Below are positions 42,300 through 51,320 of a stretch of 64,000 bases of DNA, in pieces. The stretch spans positions 57,685-121,684 of the forward strand of contig NZ_JAQMWQ010000018.1 in NCBI RefSeq assembly GCF_030403775.1, read 5' to 3'. A program made the translations under genes and the position numbers. Source of the stretch: Paenibacillus sp. BSR1-1. Lineage in GTDB: Bacteria > Bacillota > Bacilli > Bacillales > Cytobacillaceae. Numbering within the stretch: the stretch's first letter is position 1; every line of letters begins with the position of its first letter. Under the pieces are notes generated by a model. It saw only the letters and a program-made list of their open reading frames with translations. It was not told where the DNA came from and searched no databases.

Positions 42300-42313
42300 T
42301 GACTGACTGGTCA
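42300..42313. promoter_or_regulatory. Operator-like site 1 of the RND gene
   Basis: TGACTGACTGGTCA lies 36 bp upstream of the exporter start and shares the TGACTGRYTGGTCA pattern with the second site. It lies downstream of the predicted promoter. Confidence 0.55.
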
Positions 42314-42373
42314 TAACAATTCCTACTATATATGAAATAAATAATTAGGTCAACGAAAAATTATAAGTATTGC

Positions 42374-42391
42374 TTTGACTGATTGGTCAAA
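42374..42391. promoter_or_regulatory. Operator-like site 2 overlapping the RND promoter
   Basis: TTTGACTGATTGGTCAAA has perfect TTTGAC/GTCAAA half-sites. On the minus strand its edge supplies a TTGACC -35 box, 19 bp from a perfect TATAAT, so a bound repressor would block the promoter. Confidence 0.6.
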
Positions 42392-42404
42392 AACACCAAA
42401 ATAA

Positions 42405-42433
42405 TAGCAGACAGGCATTTAACCTATCCGCTA
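42405..42433 (-). terminator. Possible weak terminator of the 1135-aa gene
   Basis: On the minus strand TAGCGGATAGG and CCTGTCTGCTA form an imperfect stem, followed by TTATTTTGG. Mismatches make it uncertain. Confidence 0.4.
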
Positions 42434-42461
42434 ATAAATTACCACAAGACTATTTAGATTA

Positions 42462-45400
42462 TTAGTCCCATTTTTTGATTCTATCAATTACCTTCTCCTT
42501 TAAGCTCGAAATAAACGTTTTTTCCCCTTTTAATACTTTTTGTTTATGCCATTCATTAAAGCTTGCAATAGAAATTAAGACTAAGCCAGCAATTAATAGG
42601 TAAAACCACCACGGCATATTGCCCCAGTAAGGACGTGTTTGCAGGAATACATTTAAAAGTAATACACCGGCACCCGTAAAAAAGTAAGACTTAATTTGTA
42701 AGAACATCCCTGATATCATCGATAATAATGAGAGGGAACCTAAAATTATCGCATCATATATCGTACTGCTTGATAACCCATCCTGAATTAAAAGAAGGGC
42801 AACAATAATTAGGACTCCCCATTGAATCGCTTTAGTAATTTCCGAATATCTGCCTTTTAAAAGGAACCTGCTGAAAATCACCAGCAAAATAAATGGAAGA
42901 ACTACTACCTCCCGCTCCCACAGTGCTGGGATATTGAGTTCATGAATGATCGAATAGTACGGTTGTAATAAATAGGCCCCACCGAGGATCGACATAAATA
43001 CAGAAATATTTTCAGGTACTCTTTTCCTTTGCATCCATATTAAGGCTGCAATGAGAACACCTGGAATAACATGACTCCACAAAGCTTGATTTTCAAAAAA
43101 GTACATCAACCAAAAATACAAGAAAGAAATGATAGTAAAACCATCAATTTTTATCTCCTGCAGTTTTTTTCCGTTTTCTAACAGCATTTTATACTTTAAT
43201 TGGCCGAATACAGACAATACAATACCCATTCCGCCAGATAAAAGCATTTTTTCAACTTCATTCATGTCACTTACATATGATATTTCTGCAGTGGCTAAAA
43301 ATGCCAATAATAATGGAATGATCCCAATGAGACTCCATTTAATTTTATGCAAATAAAATACGGTTGCAAATGCATATAGGCATGTAATGACATATGTAAC
43401 CCATGAAAATGGATAATTTATGATCATCAAGCTTATTCCAATGATCGAAAATGGCACTAAATAATAGGATGTTCTTTGTTGCATCGCCTTATTAACCGCC
43501 AGTGAAACGATTAAGATGAGACAGCTGGTGATCGGGAATTCATAATTTCCAAAATATTGGACGAGGATTTCATCCATTGCCAAGGATACCGTAACGAAAA
43601 GTGTTGTAAAACTTCCATATAGAAATACCCTAATCTTCCATTCTTTAATTGCATATTTTGTACTTAGCCCGTATACAACTAATGCCGTGATAAAACTATA
43701 AATGGATTCAATGTTATAGGAAAACCAGGTAAAGGCAAGAGTGAATGGAAATATCATGTGTCCTGTCCAAGCAAAAGCATTGTATAATTTCTTATCCGAT
43801 TTACGACTAATTAAAGCCATTAAAAGCAGAATAACTGCACTTGTTGAAGCCATTAAAGAATTAGTTGTTTGATTTAAATGGATGCTTTGGGAAACTGCAT
43901 TTACGATGGAAAAGTATGTTAGAAAGGTTGCAGAGCAAATAAGATAGGGAACCCATTTTGTTCCAACCTTTTTATACAAATAATAATACATACCAATACC
44001 AATTAATAAAACAAATGGCTGAACCCAAAGAACATTAATTGGGCAAAAAATGGCACAGGCAATACTAATAGTGTAAAATCCTTGCGAAATATACAAAGAT
44101 ATTCGTTCTAACTCTTTTTCAGCAGCTTTTCTCCAAGCAAAGTTTGATACTAAAACAAGGAAAGCACCAACCGCAAGGTTTACAGCATATCCGTATTCAG
44201 CATAGTAAATTGGAGAGTTTGAATTGATTTCTTCTCCAAATGCCAGCGCGGCAAGACCAAATGATACGGGCAAAACCCACAAGGCTGCATCTTTATAGTA
44301 GCGCCTTTTTTCCTTTTTAATGACTAAAAAGGAAATGACAGTAACAAGCAGAAGCATGACTCCCAGCTCCCACCACTTGAAGAAAACAAGGGCTGCCATT
44401 ATGGCCAAGGTCATAATCCCCAATCCAACATCTTTTGAACTGTTCTGAATGATTTTAATAATTTTATTTGAAACAACAATTCCAAAAACGATAAACAAAA
44501 TAAAACCTGTTATAAAAACAGATAAAGAAATACTCAATTGAATAGGTTTAGTGACCATTGCGATCGCTTCATAGAGACTTGATGCCGTAAAAACTGCACT
44601 TAAATAAGGGAATAATGGCATCTTACTGTTATGGGATAAATAGAGAAAATTACCAGCTATAACTAAATAAGCCAGCATTAACACAATGGATGGATTGCCC
44701 GCTCGCTGTAAGAATCCTTCAAGGCTAATGTAGATAAAGGCGAAACCTGAGATAATCGCACTTGTATATTGAAAGACTTTATCCAGAGCGAATTTCCCGC
44801 CAAGTGCCTTTGGCACAAACACGATTGCAAAGCCAACCATTCCATAGATTACGGATCCGAAATAATCAAGGAAACTATGTTCAATCAACTGATAGGCCCC
44901 GTATACAACCATGATACTAAAAATAAAATGATATTCTTTTCTCCCGCTGACAAACATCATTGATAAATATATGATGGCTGTTAGGAGAAGATTGAAGCTG
45001 TATAATACTTCATTATTATATAAGAACAGCATAAAAAGTGTACAAAGAACGAGATTGACTTGTACATATAGGACAAATTCTTTTGAAAATAATTTATATG
45101 CTTCATTACCTTTTAATCTATGATATATGATAATTATTATGGCATTAAAAAGCATCATACCCAGATAAAAGAAATCGACACTAAGCTTCAATGAAGCAGC
45201 TAAAAATGCTGCCCCTGCAGTGACTGTTACATAAGAAAACCAAACAAATAATCTAGATTTCAACTTACTAGCAAATGTTGTATAAACGATGAGCGGAAGA
45301 AAACTCCCCATCATACCTAGGACATATTTTCCTTCACCGCTTATCGATAAATAAGTGCCTAAAAGACCAAACCATCCAAGTGACAAAATAAAAATAGGTA

Positions 45401-45869
45401 AAAACAAACTGCCTAACACAGTAAAAGCAAACGCTGTTTTGTCAATTTTTAACACTTTAGCTGCTAGCACGGCAATTCCGTAAAATAATAACGAAACAAT
45501 GGCAATAGAACCGCTTTTCATCACACTTGTCATTGATTCCCAGTTACTAGTCGCTACAAATAAGCCCCCTATTAAGAGAAAAATAACCCCGATATTTAGG
45601 GACCACGTAATATTCCTTTCACGAATTTCTTCAGGAGATAGTGTCTTTTTTACTTTTTGAGGTTTAGGCGGATCAACTTTTTTATTTATCGGTATTTCCT
45701 TTTCAATTGGCATTTGCATTGCATCTTCCTCGATTAAATCCAAATGAAACTGATTATGTGCTTTCGCGACTAATTCTACGATATTCTTTGTTAAGTATCC
45801 TTCTTCCCTTAAGGTGAAAAGCTCCTGCCTGAAGATTCGTCTTTTCTCTTCCCTGCTATTAGGCTCCAT
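42462..45869 (-). CDS. Very large polytopic membrane protein, function unknown
   Basis: This 1135-aa protein has a charged cytoplasmic N-terminus of about 88 residues ending in KKTLSPEEIRERNITWSLN. It is followed by roughly 30 or more transmembrane helices with hardly any soluble loops and a short basic C-terminus. I do not recognise a catalytic motif. The first helices (IGVIFLLIGGLFVATSNW) resemble the start of DUF2157/DUF2339-type membrane proteins, which are also uncharacterised. GGGGGA precedes the ATG. No partner genes point to a role. The length seems continuous and undisrupted. Confidence 0.8.
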   Translation of the reverse strand: MEPNSREEKRRIFRQELFTLREEGYLTKNIVELVAKAHNQFHLDLIEEDAMQMPIEKEIPINKKVDPPKPQKVKKTLSPEEIRERNITWSLNIGVIFLLIGGLFVATSNWESMTSVMKSGSIAIVSLLFYGIAVLAAKVLKIDKTAFAFTVLGSLFLPIFILSLGWFGLLGTYLSISGEGKYVLGMMGSFLPLIVYTTFASKLKSRLFVWFSYVTVTAGAAFLAASLKLSVDFFYLGMMLFNAIIIIIYHRLKGNEAYKLFSKEFVLYVQVNLVLCTLFMLFLYNNEVLYSFNLLLTAIIYLSMMFVSGRKEYHFIFSIMVVYGAYQLIEHSFLDYFGSVIYGMVGFAIVFVPKALGGKFALDKVFQYTSAIISGFAFIYISLEGFLQRAGNPSIVLMLAYLVIAGNFLYLSHNSKMPLFPYLSAVFTASSLYEAIAMVTKPIQLSISLSVFITGFILFIVFGIVVSNKIIKIIQNSSKDVGLGIMTLAIMAALVFFKWWELGVMLLLVTVISFLVIKKEKRRYYKDAALWVLPVSFGLAALAFGEEINSNSPIYYAEYGYAVNLAVGAFLVLVSNFAWRKAAEKELERISLYISQGFYTISIACAIFCPINVLWVQPFVLLIGIGMYYYLYKKVGTKWVPYLICSATFLTYFSIVNAVSQSIHLNQTTNSLMASTSAVILLLMALISRKSDKKLYNAFAWTGHMIFPFTLAFTWFSYNIESIYSFITALVVYGLSTKYAIKEWKIRVFLYGSFTTLFVTVSLAMDEILVQYFGNYEFPITSCLILIVSLAVNKAMQQRTSYYLVPFSIIGISLMIINYPFSWVTYVITCLYAFATVFYLHKIKWSLIGIIPLLLAFLATAEISYVSDMNEVEKMLLSGGMGIVLSVFGQLKYKMLLENGKKLQEIKIDGFTIISFLYFWLMYFFENQALWSHVIPGVLIAALIWMQRKRVPENISVFMSILGGAYLLQPYYSIIHELNIPALWEREVVVLPFILLVIFSRFLLKGRYSEITKAIQWGVLIIVALLLIQDGLSSSTIYDAIILGSLSLLSMISGMFLQIKSYFFTGAGVLLLNVFLQTRPYWGNMPWWFYLLIAGLVLISIASFNEWHKQKVLKGEKTFISSLKEKVIDRIKKWD

Positions 45870-45994
45870 CTTTATCCCCCTTAACGAACAATGATTAGGT
45901 ATGTATTTTAAAGCTTAATGTAATCTTCATTTGCCACTATAGTGAAATTTTACACCATTTTGGTAATTATCTCAATATTTTACAGTAAAATAAA

Positions 45995-46026
45995 TAACAG
46001 CTGTGTAAGTAATTACACAGCTGTTA
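45995..46026 (-). terminator. Terminator of the HD-domain gene
   Basis: A 14-bp perfect stem (TAACAGCTGTGTAA / TTACACAGCTGTTA) with a four-base loop; on the minus strand it is followed by TTTATTTTAC. Confidence 0.82.
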
Positions 46027-46030
46027 TCCT

Positions 46031-46549
46031 TTATTTCTCAGAGATCTCTGCATCTATCCATTGATCAAGGCGAATGATACTTTGTTTTGCTCTCTCATAT
46101 TCAATTGTTCGGTAATGATGCATCCCGCCTTCTTCTTCATCCTTTTCATCTGCCCATTTTACGATTTGCTGCAACGGTGTCCGTACGATGTCATTCGAAG
46201 GCAAAAATGAATCAGTATGAAATAAAATGGCCAGAGCAATTGTTTTTGCCTTTATTGGATTTTCTCCAAGACGAATTAGCAGCTTATGGGCACGCTCTGC
46301 TCCTTTTATGGCATGAATATCATTCTGCTTGTACAATTCATAATCCCATTTTCCGTTTTTATACCATGTATAATGCCCCATATCGTGAAGAAGTCCTGCT
46401 TTTGACGCAATATCCACATCAAGCTTTTGCTCTCTCCCTAAGTGAAATGCATGATACGCGACTGCAATCGCATGGGCAAGTCCTGAGCGATTTAAATATT
46501 TTTGTGCAATATGATGTTCAAAGATATTTATTAATTTTACGTCTCGCAT
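46031..46549 (-). CDS. HD-domain phosphohydrolase-like protein
   Basis: This 172-aa protein has the HD signature: H28-type histidine region LAHAIAVAYHAF, LLHDMGHYTW with the metal HD pair, HAIKGAERAH, and a distal ILFHTDS plus KWADEKDEE. It should be a metal-dependent phosphohydrolase on a nucleotide or similar substrate; none can be named. AGGGGGAG precedes the ATG. It is monocistronic. Confidence 0.85.
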   Translation of the reverse strand: MRDVKLINIFEHHIAQKYLNRSGLAHAIAVAYHAFHLGREQKLDVDIASKAGLLHDMGHYTWYKNGKWDYELYKQNDIHAIKGAERAHKLLIRLGENPIKAKTIALAILFHTDSFLPSNDIVRTPLQQIVKWADEKDEEEGGMHHYRTIEYERAKQSIIRLDQWIDAEISEK

Positions 46550-46639
46550 TTGCTCTCCCCCTACTGTTGCATATATTTCATATATTATATGATAATCATT
46601 AAATCTTAGCTATTTTAATATCATAAAAACATAAAAAAA

Positions 46640-46667
46640 CAGTGAGCTTTTCTAACATTGCTCACTG
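46640..46667 (-). terminator. Orphan terminator downstream of a nuclease remnant
   Basis: CAGTGAGC pairs with GCTCACTG; on the minus strand it is followed by TTTTTTTATG. There is no intact gene upstream, only the degraded coding remnant at 46754-46846. Confidence 0.75.
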
Positions 46668-46753
46668 CTCCTTTATAAGATTTATTATCCTACCGTTTTG
46701 ATTTATGATGGCCAGCATCCTAAGCTTCCTTTTCAGTACAAAACCAAACAATA

Positions 46754-46846
46754 TTATCGTTGGTGGAATTCCTGGGCATAATTTTCAATGGACCAAATAC
46801 CAATACCCTTTTTTTGAGCTTCTTTTGGATCGCATAAAATACACGA
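46754..46846 (-). pseudogene. 3' remnant of an SNase-like (thermonuclease) gene
   Basis: In one minus-strand frame the sequence reads SCILCDPKEAQKKGIGIWSI then ENYAQEFHQR and a stop. The KEAQKKGIGIWSIENY block is what the C-terminal end of staphylococcal-nuclease-like proteins (such as YncB) looks like. An in-frame stop lies immediately upstream, directly after the ltaS terminator, so only about 30 codons survive. A matching terminator follows. The remainder of this 340-bp gap holds nothing else I recognise. Confidence 0.5.
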
Positions 46847-46866
46847 TTACCTATCAAACAAAAAAA

Positions 46867-46889
46867 GAGAGAAGAAAATTTCTTCTCTC
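46867..46889 (-). terminator. Terminator of ltaS
   Basis: GAGAGAAGAAA pairs with TTTCTTCTCTC; on the minus strand it is followed by a seven-T run, directly after the ltaS stop. Confidence 0.85.
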
Positions 46890-46893
46890 AAGT

Positions 46894-48855
46894 TTAATTA
46901 TTTCCAGTCGTCGTTTTGGTTCCTTTATTCCCTTTTGGTCCTAAATATTCATAATCGTTCGGATTAATAGGTGTATATCCCTGCGGCTTATAGAAACGTA
47001 ATAAGTCTTTATAAACAACCTCATCGGACATTTGAAGCTCAGTATTTACCTTATCACTAATATCCTTACAAGCATTGGCTTTATCCGTTACTTCACCAGT
47101 CGCAGTGGAATAGCATTTGTCTTTAACCTGAATAACTTCAGGTGAGACAAAATCTCCATTTCTGAATAGAGCCCAATTGCGGTGGTCCTTAGATAATAAA
47201 TCTGATCCAAACTCCATGTAATCCTTAGTGTCGATTCCTAGTAAGTGCAGAAGTGTAGGACGTACATCAACTTCACCGCCATACTGCTTCTGAATACCTC
47301 CTTTTACACCAGGGACATGAATAAATAATGGAACTCGCTGTAAATTAGCATTGATTGCTGGAGTAATTTCATCAACACCAAGAACCTTTGCCATAGCATC
47401 ATTATGATTTTCTGAAATTCCGTAGTGGTCACCGTACATAACAATTACAGTATTATCATATAAACCAGAAGCCTTTAAATCATTAAAGAACTGCTCAAAT
47501 GCTTGGTCCATATAATGTGCTGATTGGAAATACTGGTTAACAACTGTGTCACCGGTATCGCCTGCAGGAAAATCAGTATCTTGTGGATCCATTTCAAATG
47601 GGAAATGGTTCGATAAAGAAATAAACTTTGTATAGAAAGGCTGTTTCAAGTTTGTTAGTAATGGCATTGATTCCTTAAAGAAAGGTTTATCCTTCATGCC
47701 ATAGTTCTTCGTATTTTCTTCGCTCATGCTATAGTATTCAGCATCAAAAAACTGATCATAACCTAAAGCTTTATACATTACATTTCGATTCCAGAACGTC
47801 TTATAGTTCCCGTGGAATACTGCGGAATTATATCCATAACCCTTTAGGATAGAAGGAGTTGCTTGATAAGTGTTTTGTGCTTTGTTAACAAAAACGGCAC
47901 CTTGAGCCATTGGATATAATGAGTTTTCCATCAAGAACTCAGCATCAGACGTTTTTCCCTGCCCTGTCTGATGATAAAAGTTTTCAAAATAAAACGTGTT
48001 TTTGTCATGTGTTAGCGAGTTAAGAAATGGTGTTACTTCCTGCCCATTAGGCATTTTATAATTGATCATAAAGCTTTGAAATGATTCCATTGAAATATAA
48101 ATGACGTTCATTCCTTTAGCTTTACCAAAATATTCAGGGTTTGGTGCCGCATAATTTGCTTTACGATAGTTCTCAACATCTGTAATATCACTTGAATCAG
48201 CTAATGCTCTTTGACTTGATGACTTAATGTTTTGAATCACATCATAGATCGTAAAGTTATAAGCACCTAGATACTTCACTAAATAATTTCGGTCAAAGGA
48301 ACGGCTTAAGAGCTGCGGACGATCCTTTTCGGCTAGACCAAGATTAAATAAAAACGTAGTGATTGAAAAAAGCAAAACAATTTTAAAGGATTTTCTGTTC
48401 GTTACCGTTACTTTCTTAAATACTGTTAATGCTAAAGCAATTAAGATAAACATATCGGTAAAATAAAAAATATCTAAGGGTGACATTAATGAAAGAGCAC
48501 TGTCCCCAAGCTGTCCCGCGTTTGTCTTAGTCTGCATTAAAACTGGCACGGTTATAAAATCATTAAAAAAGCGATAATAGGCAATATTTGCGTACAACAA
48601 GAATGATAAAATGAAGTTAGTAATAATCATGACAAGCTTAGTGCGCTTCTTAAATAGAAGTGCAAATCCAAAAAAGAAAAGCGCTGAGCTTAATGGGTTA
48701 ATTAATAACAAAAATTTCTGCAGGCTGTTATCAATGCCTAAGTTAAATTCAATTTGATATGCCGCATATGTTTTGATCCAGAATAATACGACGGCAATGG
48801 CGAAGAATGTAATATGACTATTGCTGAATTTTTTAGGTAGTCTAATTTTATTCAT
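46894..48855 (-). CDS. ltaS: Lipoteichoic acid synthase LtaS
   Basis: LtaS polymerises glycerol phosphate from phosphatidylglycerol into lipoteichoic acid outside the membrane. This 653-aa protein has five N-terminal helices, then an extracellular sulfatase-fold domain. The catalytic threonine is T302 in GQGKTSDAEF and metal-site motifs YISMESFQS and YGDHYGIS are present. SSQRALADSS at about 213-222 is the probable signal-peptidase (AxA) cleavage site. The sequence follows B. subtilis LtaS closely. The C-terminal part carries two cysteines (KCYSTATGE..NACKD), unusual for an extracellular domain. The ATG at 48855 is preceded by GAGGAG. Confidence 0.93.
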   Translation of the reverse strand: MNKIRLPKKFSNSHITFFAIAVVLFWIKTYAAYQIEFNLGIDNSLQKFLLLINPLSSALFFFGFALLFKKRTKLVMIITNFILSFLLYANIAYYRFFNDFITVPVLMQTKTNAGQLGDSALSLMSPLDIFYFTDMFILIALALTVFKKVTVTNRKSFKIVLLFSITTFLFNLGLAEKDRPQLLSRSFDRNYLVKYLGAYNFTIYDVIQNIKSSSQRALADSSDITDVENYRKANYAAPNPEYFGKAKGMNVIYISMESFQSFMINYKMPNGQEVTPFLNSLTHDKNTFYFENFYHQTGQGKTSDAEFLMENSLYPMAQGAVFVNKAQNTYQATPSILKGYGYNSAVFHGNYKTFWNRNVMYKALGYDQFFDAEYYSMSEENTKNYGMKDKPFFKESMPLLTNLKQPFYTKFISLSNHFPFEMDPQDTDFPAGDTGDTVVNQYFQSAHYMDQAFEQFFNDLKASGLYDNTVIVMYGDHYGISENHNDAMAKVLGVDEITPAINANLQRVPLFIHVPGVKGGIQKQYGGEVDVRPTLLHLLGIDTKDYMEFGSDLLSKDHRNWALFRNGDFVSPEVIQVKDKCYSTATGEVTDKANACKDISDKVNTELQMSDEVVYKDLLRFYKPQGYTPINPNDYEYLGPKGNKGTKTTTGNN

Positions 48856-49331
48856 CTCTATAATTCTCCTCTCACTTACCAAAATAAGCTCCGGTAAACG
48901 AACCTCAATTACTATAACACAGATTCTTTAAAAAGAAAAACATAAAATATTCCATTTCAAATGGTATTCGATCAAAAACTTACGTCTTTTTTCTAGCCCA
49001 TTCGACAAACCGAATTCCCCATACGGCTTGTTAAATCCGTGTCCATTAATTATCCCTTTAATATTATGTTGGTTATTTGTTGGACATGACTCTTTTCAAT
49101 CCTCAATTATATAAGACGATTCCACTTATAATTAGTTTCATCTTTTTCTTTATTTAATTTCAACCAAATGATGGAAATTCCAATATGAAAGTGATTTCCA
49201 TCTATTCTATACCTGAAAAATTGAGGATGCAATATGATTTTTGACTTATCTTTAAAGATGGGGATTTTGCATGACTTCCGTGCTTACTGGTTAGTCTAAA
49301 TATATAGTTATTATAAAAAGGAGAAATTAAC
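48856..49331. other. 476-bp intergenic region between ltaS and small genes
   Basis: AT-rich divergent spacer holding the ltaS promoter on one side and that of the 61-aa gene on the other. I see no ORF with a ribosome site and no structured RNA I can name. A GCATG...GGTTAGTCTA arrangement at about 49269-49299 weakly resembles a forespore sigma-F/G promoter for the small gene. Confidence 0.4.
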
Positions 49332-49517
49332 ATGCCGAGAATAAGGCCTGAATTTACGAAGAGTCCATATTTCGTTGATGAACCCGGTAACTGGCATTTA
49401 AAACCAGGTGCTCCAAAGGACTTGCAAGTAGAACTGACTAATTATTTAAATAGTCTTGAAGAGATTGACCAACCCGGTACGATCAATGGTGTTCAAATTG
49501 AGCCTTATGAACGATAA
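49332..49517 (+). CDS. 61-aa uncharacterised small protein
   Basis: The ATG at 49332 follows AAAAGGAG, and the ORF codes for MPRIRPEFTKSPYFVDEPGNW and then LKPGAPKDLQVELTNYL, ending GVQIEPYER. It is soluble, proline-rich at the N-terminus and acidic at the end. I do not recognise the family. Its position 79 bp upstream of an H-type SASP gene suggests a spore-related role, but that is only context. Confidence 0.7.
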   Translation: MPRIRPEFTKSPYFVDEPGNWHLKPGAPKDLQVELTNYLNSLEEIDQPGTINGVQIEPYER

Positions 49518-49596
49518 TCATCAAGTAAAACCGAGTTTCTTCTATAATATATAGTTTTGGAAAACGGTTACAAATATTATAATTAGGAGTGAAAAT

Positions 49597-49776
49597 ATGA
49601 ATGTGAATCGAGTAAAACAAATAATATCTTCTTCCGCTGATATTGAGGTCAAATATAACGGGGCTTCCGTATGGATTGACCAATTAAATGAAGATGGAAA
49701 AACAGCAACAGTCCATTTGCGGGGACCGCTTGAAGAAAGAACAGTAGTGGAAATTGGTGAACTCTTCGAAGAATAA
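49597..49776 (+). CDS. sspH: H-type small acid-soluble spore protein
   Basis: This 59-aa protein begins MNVNRVKQIISSSADIEVKY, continues NGASVWIDQLNEDGKTATVH, and ends VVEIGELFEE. It matches the SspH family layout (MNxxRAKEI, V-x-Y-x-G-x-x-V-x-I, T-A-x-V). H-type SASPs are minor spore-core proteins made in the forespore and absent from vegetative cells. TTAGGAGTG precedes the ATG. A shared terminator follows. Confidence 0.85.
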   Translation: MNVNRVKQIISSSADIEVKYNGASVWIDQLNEDGKTATVHLRGPLEERTVVEIGELFEE

Positions 49777-49797
49777 TTCATTTATATATGAAGGTAA

Positions 49798-49821
49798 AAG
49801 GCAGGCTTGGGAGCCTGCCTT
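49798..49821. terminator. Bidirectional terminator between sspH and the 53-aa gene
   Basis: AAGGCAGGCT pairs with AGCCTGCCTT around a four-base loop. It overlaps the stop codon of the convergent small gene. Confidence 0.82.
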
Positions 49822-49981
49822 AAATCATGTCCTCATTTTCCTTATCAATGTCCCCTGGATGCGGCTGTTCTTGCTGCACAATACTTCCAAGCACTTCTCG
49901 ATTATATTTACCTGCATCCTTCCCAGCGCCAGGCGCAATATTTGCCATTGGCAACTGCTCTAATTCTTTCCCTCTGGGCAT
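49820..49981 (-). CDS. 53-aa uncharacterised small protein
   Basis: This minus-strand ORF starts at ATG 49981 with GGAGTG eight bases upstream. The product MPRGKELEQLPMANIAPGAG then KDAGKYNREVLGS and an acidic tail is polar, glycine- and proline-containing and probably disordered. I do not recognise it. It forms a cluster of three tiny genes with the 61-aa gene and sspH, so a spore protein is a reasonable but unproved guess. Confidence 0.7.
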   Translation of the reverse strand: MPRGKELEQLPMANIAPGAGKDAGKYNREVLGSIVQQEQPHPGDIDKENEDMI

Positions 49982-50140
49982 TATGCTTCACTCCTTTTTT
50001 ATAACATTTCCATTGAGAATCTAAATTATAAAAATGATATTGAAAAGAACTTTTCTATATTATATGAAGTTTCTTGTCGAATCATTTTTTTTTGACTTGA
50101 CTCGTTTTATGAGGATTCAAATTATTGAATCAGTCTCATA

Positions 50141-50168
50141 AAACAACCAGCCGGGTGGCTGGTTGTTT
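50141..50168. terminator. Terminator of the acyl-CoA dehydrogenase gene
   Basis: A 12-bp perfect stem (AAACAACCAGCC / GGCTGGTTGTTT) with a four-base loop sits directly at the gene's 3' end. Confidence 0.82.
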
Positions 50169-51320
50169 TTAATCGCAGTTAAGAATGCTATGTTTTGCAA
50201 GTAGTTGAATTGTCATATCATCCATCGGAGGATTATGCAGGCCTGCTCGTACATCTCGATAATATCGCTGCAGGGGATTTTGTATGGAAAGACTTTTGGC
50301 CCCAACGATTCTCATGGCAAGGTCTACTATAGAAATAGCCGAATTTGTAACGGTTAACTTTGCAGCACCCAATATTGGCCCCATCTTATTTCTTTCTTGT
50401 TCATTCGAAACATCCCATTGTTTTGCAACACTATATAAAAAATATTCTGACTGCATAATTTTCAACTCGATTTCGCCTATTTTTTGCTGTACGTTTGGTA
50501 AATCGATTATAGTTCCCTGAATACTATTAGGTGCATAGTTCTCAGCAAATTGTATAGCATACCTTTTAGCGGCTTTTGCAATTCCAAGATAACAAGCTGG
50601 GATATGAAGAAGCCAGCCGTTAGCTCTTTTGCTTTCGGGGCGAACTCGTTCAACGAAGTTCTCATCAGGTATCATTACGTTATTAAGAATTAAATCATGA
50701 CTACCTGTGCCTCTTAAAGCGATGCTGTCCCACGTTTCTTCTATATCGACTCCATTTGCAGACCGTGGGATAAGGAAGTTGCCAATTTCATTAGAATCTT
50801 TTATTGCTGCACTAACAATAAAATAATCAAGAACAGGAGACATTGTCGTAAAGGTTTTCCTGCCATGAATCAACCAATTGTTCCCACTTTTTTGCGCACT
50901 GGTCTCTGGCCTGCCCCCGCGCGTTGGACTTCCGGTCATTGGTTCTGATTGAGCACTATTTATTAAAGCACCTTGTTTCACCTTTTCACATAGCTCTCTA
51001 AAAATGACTTCATCCCATGGTTCTTTTTCACATAAATTAAGAATGATTCCCATATGCCAGCCTATTGAAAGAGCGGTAGCACCATCACCTTCTGCAATTA
51101 CTTCCTGGAAGCGGATTAACTCATATAGGGAAATTTCCTCCCCACCGTATTTTTGCGAGACTGTTAATGAGGTATAGCCTGTGTTTTTTAAATCCTGAAT
51201 ATTTTCAAAGGGAAAGCTACCTTCAATGTCCACCTGATGGGCTCTATTAATAAATTTTTTTGATAGATTTTTCAAAAACTCTAATCGTTCGTCAAAAGAT
51301 TTAATATCTTGAAAATTCAT
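50169..51320 (-). CDS. Acyl-CoA dehydrogenase family flavoprotein (YdbM-like)
   Basis: This 383-aa flavoprotein has the three-part acyl-CoA dehydrogenase fold: a helical N-terminus (VSQKYGGEEISLYEL), a beta domain (SEPMTGSPTRGG, GRKTFTTMSP, WDSIALRGTGSHD) and a C-terminal helical bundle. The usual catalytic Glu position is not obvious by eye, so it may be a DszC-like monooxygenase or a true dehydrogenase. It resembles B. subtilis YdbM. The ATG at 51320 follows GGGAGCG; the frame open to 51446 has no better start. Confidence 0.85.
   Translation of the reverse strand: MNFQDIKSFDERLEFLKNLSKKFINRAHQVDIEGSFPFENIQDLKNTGYTSLTVSQKYGGEEISLYELIRFQEVIAEGDGATALSIGWHMGIILNLCEKEPWDEVIFRELCEKVKQGALINSAQSEPMTGSPTRGGRPETSAQKSGNNWLIHGRKTFTTMSPVLDYFIVSAAIKDSNEIGNFLIPRSANGVDIEETWDSIALRGTGSHDLILNNVMIPDENFVERVRPESKRANGWLLHIPACYLGIAKAAKRYAIQFAENYAPNSIQGTIIDLPNVQQKIGEIELKIMQSEYFLYSVAKQWDVSNEQERNKMGPILGAAKLTVTNSAISIVDLAMRIVGAKSLSIQNPLQRYYRDVRAGLHNPPMDDMTIQLLAKHSILNCD

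Noticed and set aside
46087..46602. 171-aa ORF antisense to the HD-domain gene
   Set aside because: Shadow of a gene with clear HD motifs, ribosome site and terminator.
46705..46944. 79-aa plus-strand ORF overlapping the ltaS end
   Set aside because: Runs through the ltaS terminator and coding end in antisense; no ribosome site.
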